64,000 nucleotides of DNA from JBQTHD01 sp052390275 (GCA_052390275.1 JBQTHD010000010.1:70450-134449); one strand, 5' to 3'; shown: positions 1 through 8,121, counted from the first letter of the stretch. Numbers and translations: made by a program. The notes: generated from the letters alone by a model not told the origin.

Positions 1-149
1 CGGGTGGCCGAGAGGTCGAGCCGACGGCGAATGGCTTCCTGCTTGGATCCGGGTTCGGTCCACCAGTTCCGCTCGAAATCCAGAATGTCGCGGTCGCGCG
101 CCGACAGAGTCACCGGCGTCAGGTTGATCGCCACCGCTTGAGACTTCAA
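1..149 (-). CDS. DUF3263 family protein, 5' part (runs off window start)
   Basis: Read on the minus strand, the first 149 bases encode about 49 residues that include LSARDRDILDFERNWW and then EAIRRRLDLSATR. This is the start of the DUF3263 family, small actinobacterial proteins of unknown role with a helix-turn-helix-like region. The rest of the gene lies outside the window. Two starts are in frame: TTG at 149, with GAGG about 4 nt upstream, and GTG at 134. I prefer TTG because of the ribosome-binding site. The family assignment comes from the conserved ARDRxILDFERxWW stretch. No function can be given. Confidence 0.75.
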   Translation of the reverse strand, partial: MKSQAVAINLTPVTLSARDRDILDFERNWWTEPGSKQEAIRRRLDLSAT

Positions 150-221
150 GGATCCTCGGTTGACCTGGCCCGGTCGGGGGATCGCCACCGTCCGGGCGGG
201 GTTAGCGTTCGCCCAAACCCA

Positions 222-298
222 GCCGGTGTGGCGCAGTCTGGTAGCGCAGGCGACTTGTAATCGTCAGGTCGTCGGTTCGAATCCGACCACCGGCTCCA
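222..298 (+). tRNA. tRNA-Thr (anticodon TGT)
   Basis: A full cloverleaf can be folded: acceptor GCCGGTG (222-228) with CACCGGC (288-294), a D-stem GCGC/GCGC, an anticodon stem around the loop CTTGTAA, and a T-arm GTCGG-TTCGAAT-CCGAC. The anticodon is TGT, so it reads ACA threonine codons. The CCA end is encoded (296-298). A second threonine tRNA (CGT) lies at 18.9 kb on the other strand. Confidence 0.96.
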
Positions 299-403
299 CG
301 AGGTCTTCTCCACCCCTTTGGCCCTTATCGCGTCCAGCATCCGGTCCGTCCAATGCCTAGCGTCCGTCCCATTCATCGCGTCCGTCCAGGTTGACCGTCG
401 ACG

Positions 404-1120
404 TCAGCGGAAGAGGTCCTCCGATGAGGGACGCACCAACTCGGAGCGCACCGAACCCTCACGCAGCCAGCCGGGTGGAACTCCCCGGATAACGGCGGCG
501 CCCACGCCGCTGGCCTTTCCCATGACCATCTCCGCCGCCCCGGCCAACTGATCGGCCACCGCCACCTCGGTGGCCGCCAAGGGGCGACCGTGGCGGTCGG
601 GGGTCCCCCGCAGATCGAGCAGCGGCCCGATCCCGGCACAACCCAGGGCCACGTCGGTGACCCCCCGCCGCCAGGGCCGGCCGAAGGTGTCGGACACGAT
701 GACCCCTACCGCGGCGGCGGTCCGGGCCAGCAGGCGATCGCGGATCCGGCGGGCGGAGCGGTCGGCATCGGCAGGATGCAGCACCACCCAACCCTCGGCG
801 ACGTTGGACTGGTCCACCCCGGCGTTGGCGCAGACGAACCCGCCAGCGGTCTGGCTGATGACCAGATCTCCCCGGCGGCGCAGGACCCGCACCGACTGGG
901 ATTCGACTACCTCGGCCACCGTTGGTCCGTCCGGTTGGACCTTGGCCAGGCGACCCTCGGCTTTGGACACCAGCTTCGAACTGACCACCAGTACGTCCCC
1001 GCTGACCACACCCGGGTGGGGCTGGGACGCTTCGTCGATCAGGTCGGCCAGATTGTCCCCTGGGGATATCTCGCCCAGGCCGACGATTGGAATGACCGCC
1101 AGGCCCGAGGTCAGCACCAC
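404..1120 (-). CDS. cofE: Coenzyme F420-0:L-glutamate ligase
   Basis: Adds glutamates to F420-0 through gamma linkages to make coenzyme F420 in the cytoplasm. The 238-residue protein shows the CofE pattern: LVVSSKLVSKAEGR near residue 45, then VIVSDTFGRPWRRGVTDVA near 138, followed by the RGxxDxxGRPLxxTEVAVAD region. It has the length of a stand-alone CofE and lacks the nitroreductase-like C-terminal half of mycobacterial FbiB. The start is one of two adjacent GTG codons (1120 or 1117). It lies 49 bp downstream of cofD on the same strand, so the two are probably cotranscribed. The junction holds a short duplication listed separately. Confidence 0.93.
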   Translation of the reverse strand: MVLTSGLAVIPIVGLGEISPGDNLADLIDEASQPHPGVVSGDVLVVSSKLVSKAEGRLAKVQPDGPTVAEVVESQSVRVLRRRGDLVISQTAGGFVCANAGVDQSNVAEGWVVLHPADADRSARRIRDRLLARTAAAVGVIVSDTFGRPWRRGVTDVALGCAGIGPLLDLRGTPDRHGRPLAATEVAVADQLAGAAEMVMGKASGVGAAVIRGVPPGWLREGSVRSELVRPSSEDLFR

Positions 1121-1191
1121 GCAACCACCTCGCCCACCCCGACCATGGGAATGACCGCCAGCCCCGAGGTCAGCACCGCATAACCACCTCG
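1089..1191. repeat. Tandem duplication across the cofD-cofE junction
   Basis: About 44 bp starting GGAATGACCGCCAG occur twice, 59 bp apart (1089-1132 and 1148-1191), with only a few differences. The first copy holds the cofE start codons. The second holds the cofD stop codon and its last codons. An ancestral coupled stop/start junction seems to have been duplicated, pulling the two genes apart. Confidence 0.8.
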
Positions 1192-2096
1192 GCGAGGCGG
1201 ATGGCCGAGGTGATGTCGCTCATGATCGTGGGGGCCACCACCGCCCGCACGCCCTCGTCCTCCACCCGACCGGCCAGGGCGGCATCGGCGGTGTCGAGCA
1301 CCAATGTCGCGGCCACCGGGGCGTAGAGGCGGGCGACTCCCACGACGGAAACCTCGTGGCCCAGTTCGCGCATGAGGCGGGCGGCCGGGCCCCGCAGAGC
1401 GGCGCCGGCCACGATGGGCGACACCGCCACGGTGGCCTCCCGGCGGGCGGCCACTGCCATTTCCATGCCGTCGACGGCCAGGATGGGCGCAATGGAGACC
1501 ATGGGGTTGGACGGGCAGATGACCACCCGCTCGGCCGTCTCCAACGCCTCGATCACCCCGGGTGCCGGCTGAGCCGTCTCGGCTCCGTCGAAGGAGACCG
1601 CCGAGACGGCCACCTGGTGGGCCCGGCGAACGAAATAGTCCTGGAAGTCCACTTCGACGTCGTCGTGGGCCAATCGCAACCGGGTGGTCAGGCGCTCATT
1701 GGTGGCCGGCAACACGGTGGAGTTCAGGCCCCAGGCCCGGGCCATCTCCGCCGTCACCTCCGCCAGGGTGGCGCCGGCGCCCAGCCTGCCGGTACGGAAC
1801 AAGTGGGTGGCCAGGTCGCGATCGCCCAGACGGAACCAACCCAGGTCCGATCCGTAGCGGCCCAGGGCTTCGGCCCCCGACCAGGTCTCCTGCCCCAGGC
1901 CCCAGCCCCGTTCCGGGTGGGAGGCGCCGGCCAGGGTGTAAATGACGGTGTCGATGTCGGGTGAGACCCGCAGGCCGTGGATGATCAGATCGTCGCCGGT
2001 GTTGACGATGGCCCGCACCGCGGGCCCCCCGGCCACGGCCACCAGGCCCCGGAGCATGCGGGCGCCGCCGACCCCCCCGGCTAGTGCCGTGACCAT
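1170..2096 (-). CDS. cofD: 2-phospho-L-lactate (or phosphoenolpyruvate) transferase
   Basis: Transfers the phospholactyl or phosphoenolpyruvyl group to the deazaflavin Fo in F420 synthesis; the mycobacterial name is FbiA. The start at ATG 2096 gives MVTALAGGVGGARMLRGL, the usual CofD N-terminus with its glycine-rich nucleotide loop. Other family features are VNTGDD near residue 38 and VICPSNPMVSIAPIL near 190. The length of 308 residues is typical. The open frame continues upstream to 2231, but that extension does not look like CofD and lies in repeat-bearing DNA, so I reject it. The start codon sits inside a 25-bp sequence repeated at 15525-15549. Confidence 0.94.
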   Translation of the reverse strand: MVTALAGGVGGARMLRGLVAVAGGPAVRAIVNTGDDLIIHGLRVSPDIDTVIYTLAGASHPERGWGLGQETWSGAEALGRYGSDLGWFRLGDRDLATHLFRTGRLGAGATLAEVTAEMARAWGLNSTVLPATNERLTTRLRLAHDDVEVDFQDYFVRRAHQVAVSAVSFDGAETAQPAPGVIEALETAERVVICPSNPMVSIAPILAVDGMEMAVAARREATVAVSPIVAGAALRGPAARLMRELGHEVSVVGVARLYAPVAATLVLDTADAALAGRVEDEGVRAVVAPTIMSDITSAIRLAEVVMRC

Positions 2097-2257
2097 GAGC
2101 GCTTGCCCGCGTGGCCCATTCCATGAGGTTCGGCCAGAAGCGTCGCTGGCAAGGCCGCAGGACGAAGCCTCACCCTTTGCGCGTGTCGAGGACGAGAACG
2201 CCGCAGTCAGCGGCGGTTCTGGCCGGGGCAACGCGGCAATGGTTTGTGGTCACGGCA

Positions 2258-2427
2258 CTACTGCACCGTTTCGCAAGTTCGGAGTTACGTCTCGCCGGCT
2301 CTCGACGCCGATAGTTGCGTTGCTCCTCGCCCCAGTACGGCGAGGGTATCGAGGCTCCGGTGCGCCTTGCTCTCGACGCCGAGCGCTCGGCGACACGTCA
2401 ACATGACTTGCGAGACGGAGCATTAGG
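2258..2427. repeat. Palindromic repeat element, copy A (long form)
   Basis: The 338-bp stretch between cofD and the nucleotidyltransferase has no credible gene. Most of it is an imperfect inverted repeat. The left arm begins CTACTGCACCGTTTCGCAAG (2258). The right arm, read on the minus strand from 2427, begins TAATGCTCCGTCTCGCAAGT. The arms enclose about 70 bp holding CTCGACGCCGA repeats. Related copies lie at 3697-3778 and 8122-8194, with a short match at 42273-42290. No ORF or transposase is inside, so it is a MITE-like or REP-like element. Confidence 0.8.
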
Positions 2428-2434
2428 GCGGCTA

Positions 2435-3220
2435 TCAACGGTGCGGGTGGGTCCCCAGGTTGGCCCCATGGGCCCGGACGTGGTCGTTGACCTCGTAATA
2501 GGCGTCGATCGACTCGCCGGCGTCGCCCCAAAACCCGTCGAGGACCTCGTGGCGCATGGTCCCGGCGGCCACGAAGGCGTTGTTCACATCGGTGATCTCC
2601 AACTCGCCCCTTCCTGACGGCTTGAGGTCCTTGATCAGTTCGAACACCGTCTGGTCATAGAAGTAGACGCCGATTACGGCAAAGGGGCTGGGGGGTTCGT
2701 CCGGCTTTTCCACGATGGCCTCTACCCGGCCGTCGGCCCCGATAAGGGGAACCCCCAGGTGGCGAAGGTGGGCGGGGTCGCCCACCTCGGACAAAAGGAT
2801 GCGGGCTCCCTGCGGTTGGCGGGTGAAGTTCTCGCACGCCGGCCGCAGCGATCCGCCGAGGATGTTGTCGGCCAGCATCACCACCACCGGTTGCCCGTCG
2901 GCGAAAGGCTCGGCCAACCCCAGAGCCTCGGCGATACCCCCGGCCCGTTCCTGGTAGGCGTAGGAAAGCTGGCCCAGGCCGTACCCGTGCCCGCTGCCCA
3001 GCAGGCGCAGGAACTCCCCGGCGTGGGTGCCCCCGGTGACCAGCATGACCTCGTTGACCCCGGCGTTGACCAGGGCCTCGATGGCGTAGTTGACCATCGG
3101 GCGGTCATAGATGGGCAGGAGGTGTTTGTTGGTGATCCGGGTCAACGGGTACAGCCGGGTGCCCGAACCACCGGCCAGGATCACGCCTCTCACCGGGGCC
3201 GACGGTAGCCGGGCAGCCAC
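2435..3220 (-). CDS. Sugar-1-phosphate nucleotidyltransferase (RmlA-like)
   Basis: Activates a hexose-1-phosphate with NTP (usually glucose-1-phosphate with dTTP) to supply sugar donors for cell-surface glycans. The N-terminus holds the signature GVILAGGSGTRLYPLT, then NKHLLPIYDRPM. Later come VVMLADNIL (the metal/substrate loop), VEKPDEPPSPFAVIGVYFYD and GRGELEITDVNNAF, all RmlA-family landmarks. The length of 261 residues fits the short type. GTG 3220 is the longest start; GTG about 10 codons later is also possible. The nearby glycosyltransferases support a role in surface polysaccharide. The exact sugar and nucleotide cannot be told from sequence alone. Confidence 0.85.
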   Translation of the reverse strand: MAARLPSAPVRGVILAGGSGTRLYPLTRITNKHLLPIYDRPMVNYAIEALVNAGVNEVMLVTGGTHAGEFLRLLGSGHGYGLGQLSYAYQERAGGIAEALGLAEPFADGQPVVVMLADNILGGSLRPACENFTRQPQGARILLSEVGDPAHLRHLGVPLIGADGRVEAIVEKPDEPPSPFAVIGVYFYDQTVFELIKDLKPSGRGELEITDVNNAFVAAGTMRHEVLDGFWGDAGESIDAYYEVNDHVRAHGANLGTHPHR

Positions 3221-3253
3221 GACGAGCCGGCTGGAGACTCGGGAGGCTCGTTA

Positions 3254-3700
3254 GTGTCGGCACGGATGAGCGGGCGGAGCGGGTCGGAGGGTGCAGACGA
3301 CACGGCTGCTGCCGTCGATGACCTGGCCGACCGGATCGGCGATCTGGAGGAGGCGGTCAGCGAACTGCGCCGGTCGGTCAGCGAATTGGGCCGGCGCCTG
3401 GCGTTGGATCTTCCCCAGATGCTGTCCCGTCACCGCCAGGCCATTATCGAGGCGACAACCGGGACGGTTCCTCCGGAACCGAGATCGGTCGCGGGCCAGC
3501 CGGAATCAGAGTCTGCGGCCGACGGGTCCCAGTCGCCCCCTGACCCCGCAGCCAACCCGGCCGGCGCCGGCGCCGGAGCACGCGGCGTTGCCACCGACGT
3601 CGGCCGGGCGCCGGATGAGTCCTCCGCCGCCGGCCAAGGCGACGGAGAGCCCGCTCGAAGCCGGCGGGTCCGCCGCCTCCGCCGGGGTCCAGACCACTAG
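3254..3700 (+). CDS. Hypothetical protein with a short N-terminal coiled coil
   Basis: This 148-residue protein matches no family I recognise. Residues 20-55 (DDLADRIGDLEEAVSELRRS and the following heptads) form a clear coiled coil. The remainder is rich in P, A, G, E and S and likely disordered, ending in a basic patch (RSRRVRRLRRG). There is no signal peptide or membrane segment. It starts at GTG 3254 (ATG 3266 is an alternative), divergent from the nucleotidyltransferase 33 bp away. Its stop codon lies within the first bases of palindromic copy B, so the C-terminus may have been altered by that insertion. Confidence 0.55.
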   Translation: MSARMSGRSGSEGADDTAAAVDDLADRIGDLEEAVSELRRSVSELGRRLALDLPQMLSRHRQAIIEATTGTVPPEPRSVAGQPESESAADGSQSPPDPAANPAGAGAGARGVATDVGRAPDESSAAGQGDGEPARSRRVRRLRRGPDH

Positions 3701-3778
3701 TGCACCGTTTCGCAAGTTCCAGTTACGTCTCGCCGGCGCTCGGCGACAGGTCAACATGACTTGCGAAACGGAGCACTA
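3697..3778. repeat. Palindromic repeat element, copy B (short form)
   Basis: An 82-bp near-palindrome. The left arm begins CTAGTGCACCGTTTCGCAAG. The right arm, read on the other strand, begins TTAGTGCTCCGTTTCGCAAG. The arms meet at GCCGGCGCTCGGCGA. It ends the coiled-coil gene and precedes the first glycosyltransferase. As RNA it would fold into a long hairpin and could act as a terminator or mRNA-stability element. Confidence 0.85.
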
Positions 3779-3811
3779 AGGCCGCATCGCCAACGCCCTG
3801 CCTTATCGACC

Positions 3812-4960
3812 GTGCGAATCGCCTTTGATGCCACCCCACTGATCGGACCTCGTACCGGCATTGGTTGGTACACCGCTGAACTGATGGCAGCGGTGGCCGG
3901 CCAGGCGCCGGGGGATGAGGTGATTGGCCTTCCCATCACCTGGAGGCGGGCGGGGCTGGCTGAGTTGGGGGACAACCCTCCCGCCAACCTGACCGTCGTC
4001 GGGCGGTTCGCTCCGGCCCGGCCGCTGTGGTGGATGTGGAGCCGCGTTCCATGGCCGCCTCTGGAGTGGTTGGTGGGTTGCGACGTCTTTCACGCCACCA
4101 ACTTCCTGGCTCCCCCAACGTGGCGGGTTCCCACCGTTGTCACCGTCCACGACGTGGGTTTCGCCCGCCATCACACGGGCGTGGACCCCGGAGTGGCTCG
4201 AATGGCGGCCTTGTTGCCCAAGGTGCTGGACCGGGCGTCGGCCATCGTGGCCGTGTCCCGCTTCACTGCCGACGAACTCAGTGCGTGGCTGCCCCGGGTC
4301 ACCGACCGGATCCGGGTCATCCCCGGGGGCCCCCGGCGGCGGCCCAGTGCTCTGACCCACTTGGCAATGGTTGGGGGTCAGGGCACCGGTACAGGAACGG
4401 GCCAGGGCAGTCCGGTTCCGCCCGGGGATGAGTTCGCCCTGGTTCTGGGCACCCTGGAACCCCGCAAGAACGTGGCCTTCGCTCTCGATGCCCTGGCCGT
4501 CCTGAGGGCCCGGGGGGTCAAACTTCGACTGGTGCTTGCCGGAGGTACCAGCCCGCTGCTCGACGTCGAGGCCCTCATGGCCGAGCGGGACCTGGGTGCA
4601 GATGCCGTCATCCGAACCGGATACCTCGCCGACGGCGAGGTGGCGGGGCTTATGGCCGATGCCAGCCTTTTGGTGTTTCCCTCGCTGTACGAGGGGTTCG
4701 GAATGCCCCTGGTCGAGGCCATGGCCGCCGGCCTGCCGGTGGTGGCGGCCCGGGCCGGGGCCACTCCCGAGACGGTGGCCGATGCCGCAGCCCTGGTGGA
4801 GCCGGGCGACTCCGCCGGGCTGGCTGATGCCATCGAGCAGGTTGCCTTTGACGAAACCTTCAGGGCCGACCTGGTGGCAAGGGGAACCAAGCGAGCTGCC
4901 GCCTTCAGCTGGGACCACTCCGCCCGAGCCACCCTGGAGGTGTACCGCCAAGTGGTTTGA
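3812..4960 (+). CDS. GT4-type glycosyltransferase 1
   Basis: A GT-B fold, retaining glycosyltransferase of the GT4 group that moves a sugar from an NDP-sugar to a growing glycan. Start GTG 3812 gives VRIAFDATPL; a TTG 17 codons upstream lies inside palindromic copy B and is rejected. Family marks are VVTVHDVGFARH in the N-terminal half, LGTLEPRKN at the start of the donor domain, and SLYEGFGMPLVEAMAAGLPV with the E-x7-E pair. Length is 382 residues. A short Thr/Gly stretch near residue 192 looks like a local expansion. The donor and acceptor are unknown. Two relatives follow at 6962 and 8217. Confidence 0.88.
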   Translation: MRIAFDATPLIGPRTGIGWYTAELMAAVAGQAPGDEVIGLPITWRRAGLAELGDNPPANLTVVGRFAPARPLWWMWSRVPWPPLEWLVGCDVFHATNFLAPPTWRVPTVVTVHDVGFARHHTGVDPGVARMAALLPKVLDRASAIVAVSRFTADELSAWLPRVTDRIRVIPGGPRRRPSALTHLAMVGGQGTGTGTGQGSPVPPGDEFALVLGTLEPRKNVAFALDALAVLRARGVKLRLVLAGGTSPLLDVEALMAERDLGADAVIRTGYLADGEVAGLMADASLLVFPSLYEGFGMPLVEAMAAGLPVVAARAGATPETVADAAALVEPGDSAGLADAIEQVAFDETFRADLVARGTKRAAAFSWDHSARATLEVYRQVV

Positions 4961-5159
4961 GGCCCTTATCCTGGAGGCCCACGCCCGCCAGGACCGGGAG
5001 TTCTTGATCAGCCAGCAGATCGTTGACGGGTACCGTCGAATTCCGCCGGCCACACCCGACGAGTGGGGTGATCTGGCCGCAATGGGCGAGGGAGCCTCTG
5101 TCGACCTGATGACGCGTCTGGATTCTGAGGAACGCGCCGGCGGATTTGGTCCATGGTGA
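4950..5159 (+). pseudogene. MazE-type antitoxin, C-terminal remnant
   Basis: The frame directly ahead of the MazF gene encodes the C-terminal half of a MazF-partner antitoxin. It includes QQIVDGYRRIPPATPDEWGD and a final LDSEERAGGFGPW, the toxin-binding tail seen in these antitoxins. The N-terminal DNA-binding half is missing: upstream the frame runs into the glycosyltransferase in another frame, and no ATG or GTG start is available (only TTG near 5004). Its TGA overlaps the mazF ATG, so coupling is kept. I read it as a truncated antitoxin, though a short peptide could still bind MazF. Confidence 0.6.
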
Positions 5160-5974
5160 ACCGGGGGGATGTGTGGTGGTACGACGATGCCCGCGTGGGG
5201 CGACGGCCCTACCTGATCCTCTGCCGAGATGCAGCGATCCCAGTTCTCAATCAGGTCCTGGCGGTGCCTGCCACTCGGACCCGCCGAGGAATTCCCACCG
5301 AAGTCCGCCTGGACGCCGCCGACGGGATGCCTCAGGACTGCGTTCTCAGCCTGGACAACGTCACCGTGATCCGGGTGGCGCTGTGCACCGAGCGAGTCAC
5401 CCGCCTGGGACCGGAGCGGATGAGCGAGGTGTGCGCGGCGCTGGCCCGGGCCTCTGGCTGCGAACGAGCCCAGGCCCGCCGACCATGGCCGGGCACCATC
5501 CCCGCGGGGCGATGGGGGCACCGGTACTGTCGCCGCCGATGCGAGCTCGAATTGCCCTCGCCCTCATGTGCGCGTCCGGACTTCTGGCCGCGGCTGCGAT
5601 TCCGGCGGCCGGACTGCCTTCCGTTTCCTCGCCCAACGGGCCCATCTTTCACGCCGATGCCCGGACCGGCGCCGCCCAGGTGGCCAGCCCCACCGCGGAC
5701 CGCTCCGGCGGGGACAAGCCGGACGGCGAGAAAGGGTCAACCGACAGAGGGGATGGGGAGGCCAAGGGGGACGGGGGCGAAAACGGCGGTGCCCCGCCCA
5801 ACGCGGACAAGCCGGGGGACTCCCCCGGCGATGAACCCGACCAGCCGAAGGTCGTGTTGGAGAAGCCCAACCCAGGGGTCCAGTGGGCCTTCGCCACCTA
5901 CAGGGTTTATGCCACCCAGTTCGAGCCCACCGTCCCAGGCAGCGTGGAAGTGGCGGTTCCGGACAAGTGCGTGA
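5153..5974 (+). CDS. mazF: MazF/PemK-type mRNA interferase toxin, natural stop lost
   Basis: Sequence-specific endoribonuclease toxin. Residues 1-107 match the family closely: VNRGDVWWYDD, GRRPYLILCRDAAIPVLNQV, TRTRRGIPTEV, CVLSLDNVTVI and the end LGPERMSEVCAALARASGC. Such toxins usually stop here. In this copy the frame has no stop and runs on to 5974, adding about 165 residues of Pro/Arg-rich sequence. That tail overlaps, in another frame, the start of the secreted protein gene (5539), so it is unlikely to be selected. ATG 5153 overlaps the antitoxin stop. With the antitoxin also cut short, the pair is probably decaying. The toxin identity is firm; whether it is active is doubtful. Confidence 0.7.
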   Translation: MVNRGDVWWYDDARVGRRPYLILCRDAAIPVLNQVLAVPATRTRRGIPTEVRLDAADGMPQDCVLSLDNVTVIRVALCTERVTRLGPERMSEVCAALARASGCERAQARRPWPGTIPAGRWGHRYCRRRCELELPSPSCARPDFWPRLRFRRPDCLPFPRPTGPSFTPMPGPAPPRWPAPPRTAPAGTSRTARKGQPTEGMGRPRGTGAKTAVPRPTRTSRGTPPAMNPTSRRSCWRSPTQGSSGPSPPTGFMPPSSSPPSQAAWKWRFRTSA

Positions 5975-6930
5975 AGTTCGCCGCCCTCCGGGACCGGGCC
6001 ACTCTGGCTCTGCTCAAGTGCGGGGCCTCCTATTCCACCAGTCGGGACTACCGCTTGGTGGTCCGGCGGGATGACGGGAAATCAGGAATCGTGCCGGTCA
6101 AAGAGGTGGGGCCGTGGAACATCGACGACAACTGGTGGTCGGCCCGACGGGGCGACGAGCCCCGGCGGCTTTTCGCCGATCTCCCAGCCGGCCGCCCGGC
6201 GGCCCAGGTGGCGTCGTCGGCTGGCTACAACCGCGTCCCGGACTGCAAGGACCTTGAGGGCAAGCCCACCGGTCAGGCCGGTGGGGCCGACCAGTTCGGT
6301 CGTTGCGTTCGCAACCCGGCCGGGATCGATCTCTCGGTGGCCGCGGCCCGGGCGCTGGGCTTTGGTCCCTTGGAGAACGCATGGGTGGACGTGACACTCC
6401 TTTGGGAACCGGTGGAAGTGACGGCGGTGAACGTCCGCACCGGACTGGCCCTTACCGCCACCGGTGGGTCCCGGGTCACCGCCGGGCCGGTGACCATGGC
6501 CCCCTATGGCGGGGCGCCGAGCCAGCACTGGCGGCTGCATCCGGTCAACGCCGACGAGTACGCCCTGTCCGCCGGCAATTCCGGGCAGGTACTCGTCACC
6601 GATGGCGGATCGCTCACCCCCGGTGCACCCCTGGCCCAGCGTCCGCCCGGCGTCAGCGCCTTCGTCCACTGGCGGATGGTTCCCCACACCAACCTCTCAC
6701 CTGGTGCGGCCAAGGCTGCGGCCGGGGTTGTCAGCCTGATCTCCATGGGCAGCCTGCAGATGGCCGACGCCGGTTCGGGCGGGCCACCGCCCGCCGTCCA
6801 GGTTCCGCCGTCGGCCGCCGCCGGTGCCACCTGGAGGCTGACCATCGTGGAGCCGCCGCCCCCGGCCGCCAAGCCGGACGCCGAGCCGACGAAGGGTCAG
6901 GCGGCGACACCGCCGGCCGCCGGGCTGTAG
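5539..6930 (+). CDS. Secreted protein with RlpA-like core and ricin-type beta-trefoil domain
   Basis: A 463-residue exported protein. From ATG 5539 it begins MRARIALALMCASGLLAAAA, a Sec-type signal peptide. ATG 5512 is an in-frame alternative. Residues about 45-105 are a Gly/Asp/Lys-rich disordered linker. A middle part has VGPWNIDDNWW, DQFGRCVRNP and AGIDLSVAAARALGFGPLEN, which resembles exported actinobacterial proteins with an RlpA/double-psi-barrel-like core. The C-terminal third (QHWRLHPVNADEYAL and a following W-R-M unit) is ricin-B-like and would bind carbohydrate. It lies between glycosyltransferases, so it may bind the surface glycan they make. The domain calls are by eye. Confidence 0.68.
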   Translation: MRARIALALMCASGLLAAAAIPAAGLPSVSSPNGPIFHADARTGAAQVASPTADRSGGDKPDGEKGSTDRGDGEAKGDGGENGGAPPNADKPGDSPGDEPDQPKVVLEKPNPGVQWAFATYRVYATQFEPTVPGSVEVAVPDKCVKFAALRDRATLALLKCGASYSTSRDYRLVVRRDDGKSGIVPVKEVGPWNIDDNWWSARRGDEPRRLFADLPAGRPAAQVASSAGYNRVPDCKDLEGKPTGQAGGADQFGRCVRNPAGIDLSVAAARALGFGPLENAWVDVTLLWEPVEVTAVNVRTGLALTATGGSRVTAGPVTMAPYGGAPSQHWRLHPVNADEYALSAGNSGQVLVTDGGSLTPGAPLAQRPPGVSAFVHWRMVPHTNLSPGAAKAAAGVVSLISMGSLQMADAGSGGPPPAVQVPPSAAAGATWRLTIVEPPPPAAKPDAEPTKGQAATPPAAGL

Positions 6931-6961
6931 GCCCGGGACGACACCATGGCCTGCCCCTGAG

Positions 6962-8107
6962 GTGTCGGAGTTCGACCCGCAGAATCCAACTCTTAGGATC
7001 GTCCGCTTGTCCGCTCGACCACCGGAGCCAGTGCGGGCTAGTCCGCCGGCCGGGCCGAAGGTGGTGCTCGTCACCGAACATCTCCGCCGCTTGGTTCCGG
7101 GCGGTATCGGGACATACGTCAAGGGATTGCGCCAGGGTCTTGGCCAACTCGCCGAACCCAGAATCGAGTTATGCGAGTGGCAGAGCCCGCTCCCCTCCCG
7201 GCTGGCCACCCGGGCATGGGCCCGGGGCGTGGCCGGCCCCCCACCAAGCGCCGGTTCGGTAATCCATGCGCCCTCGCTGGCAGTCCCTCCCTGTGGACGG
7301 CGACCGACCACTGTCATGGTCCACGACCTGGCCTGGCGGCGGGTGCCCGGAGCCTTCACCCCCCGCGGCCGGCGCTGGCACGATCAGGCCCTGGCCCGGG
7401 TACTGGCTTCTGAACAGGTGATTCTGGCCCCCTCCGCCGCCACCGCGGACGATCTCATGGCCGCCGGAGCCGCGTCCGAACGGATCGAAGTGATCCCCGA
7501 AGGGGCTGATCACCTGGTGGCGCCGGACCCGGCGGCCACCACCCGGCTGCTTTCGGACCTGGGCATCGCAGGCGATTTCGTCCTCAGCGTCAGCACGCTG
7601 GAGCCGCGCAAGAACCTCCGCCGCCTGATCGAGGCCTACTTCACCGCCCCGCTCCCAGGGCGGGGCGGGTCCGGGTTCGCCGCCTTGCTGGTGGTGGGCC
7701 CCCGAGGCTGGGGGGAGCCTCTGCCTGAGAACGCCGCCACCCGAGGCCACCCCTATCCGGGTGGTGTCACCTTCGCAGGTCGGGTGGAGGACGCAGTTCT
7801 CTCGGGGCTCTACGCCCGGGCGCTTGCGCTGGCTTACGTCCCATTGTGGGAGGGCTACGGCCTGCCGGTGATCGAGGCCATGGCCGCCGGGCTGCCGGTG
7901 GTGGCCAGCCCGGTTCCCAGCGCCGGCGGGGCCACGTTGGAGGTGGACCCCACCGACGTGGTCTCCATTGCCTCCGGCCTGGCTCGAGCCGTTGCGCCCG
8001 GTCCCGAGCGGGACCATCTGGTTGCCGCCGGGCGGACCCGAGCTGCGACCCTGACCTGGGCTGCGGCGGCTGCTGGGCACGTCGAAGTGTGGCGTTCGTT
8101 GGCATGA
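6962..8107 (+). CDS. GT4-type glycosyltransferase 2
   Basis: Second GT4-type glycosyltransferase, 381 residues. It has VPGGIGTYVKGL near the N-terminus, where glycine-rich loops bind substrate. It also has TTVMVHDLAWRRVPGAFTPR, VSTLEPRKNLRRLIEAY and PLWEGYGLPVIEAMAAGLPV with the E-x7-E donor-binding motif. GTG 6962 gives the longest frame. Later GTGs near 7031 and 7061 would remove a weakly conserved N-terminal stretch, so the start is uncertain. It is 31 bp after the ricin-like gene and 109 bp before the third glycosyltransferase, probably in one unit. The substrate is not known. Confidence 0.88.
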   Translation: MSEFDPQNPTLRIVRLSARPPEPVRASPPAGPKVVLVTEHLRRLVPGGIGTYVKGLRQGLGQLAEPRIELCEWQSPLPSRLATRAWARGVAGPPPSAGSVIHAPSLAVPPCGRRPTTVMVHDLAWRRVPGAFTPRGRRWHDQALARVLASEQVILAPSAATADDLMAAGAASERIEVIPEGADHLVAPDPAATTRLLSDLGIAGDFVLSVSTLEPRKNLRRLIEAYFTAPLPGRGGSGFAALLVVGPRGWGEPLPENAATRGHPYPGGVTFAGRVEDAVLSGLYARALALAYVPLWEGYGLPVIEAMAAGLPVVASPVPSAGGATLEVDPTDVVSIASGLARAVAPGPERDHLVAAGRTRAATLTWAAAAAGHVEVWRSLA

Positions 8108-8121
8108 GTACCGGTCGGCAC

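Noticed and set aside
2097..2231. N-terminal extension of CofD
   Set aside because: CofD proteins start at the MVTALAGG position, and the upstream sequence is composed of repeats.
3803..5521. 572-codon open frame on the minus strand
   Set aside because: It lies antisense to the first glycosyltransferase and MazF, is Gly/Pro/His/Arg-rich and has no family likeness. It is a GC-driven shadow frame.
5146..5538. Long N-terminal extension of the secreted ricin-like protein
   Set aside because: It covers the MazF gene in another frame, and a good signal peptide starts at 5539.
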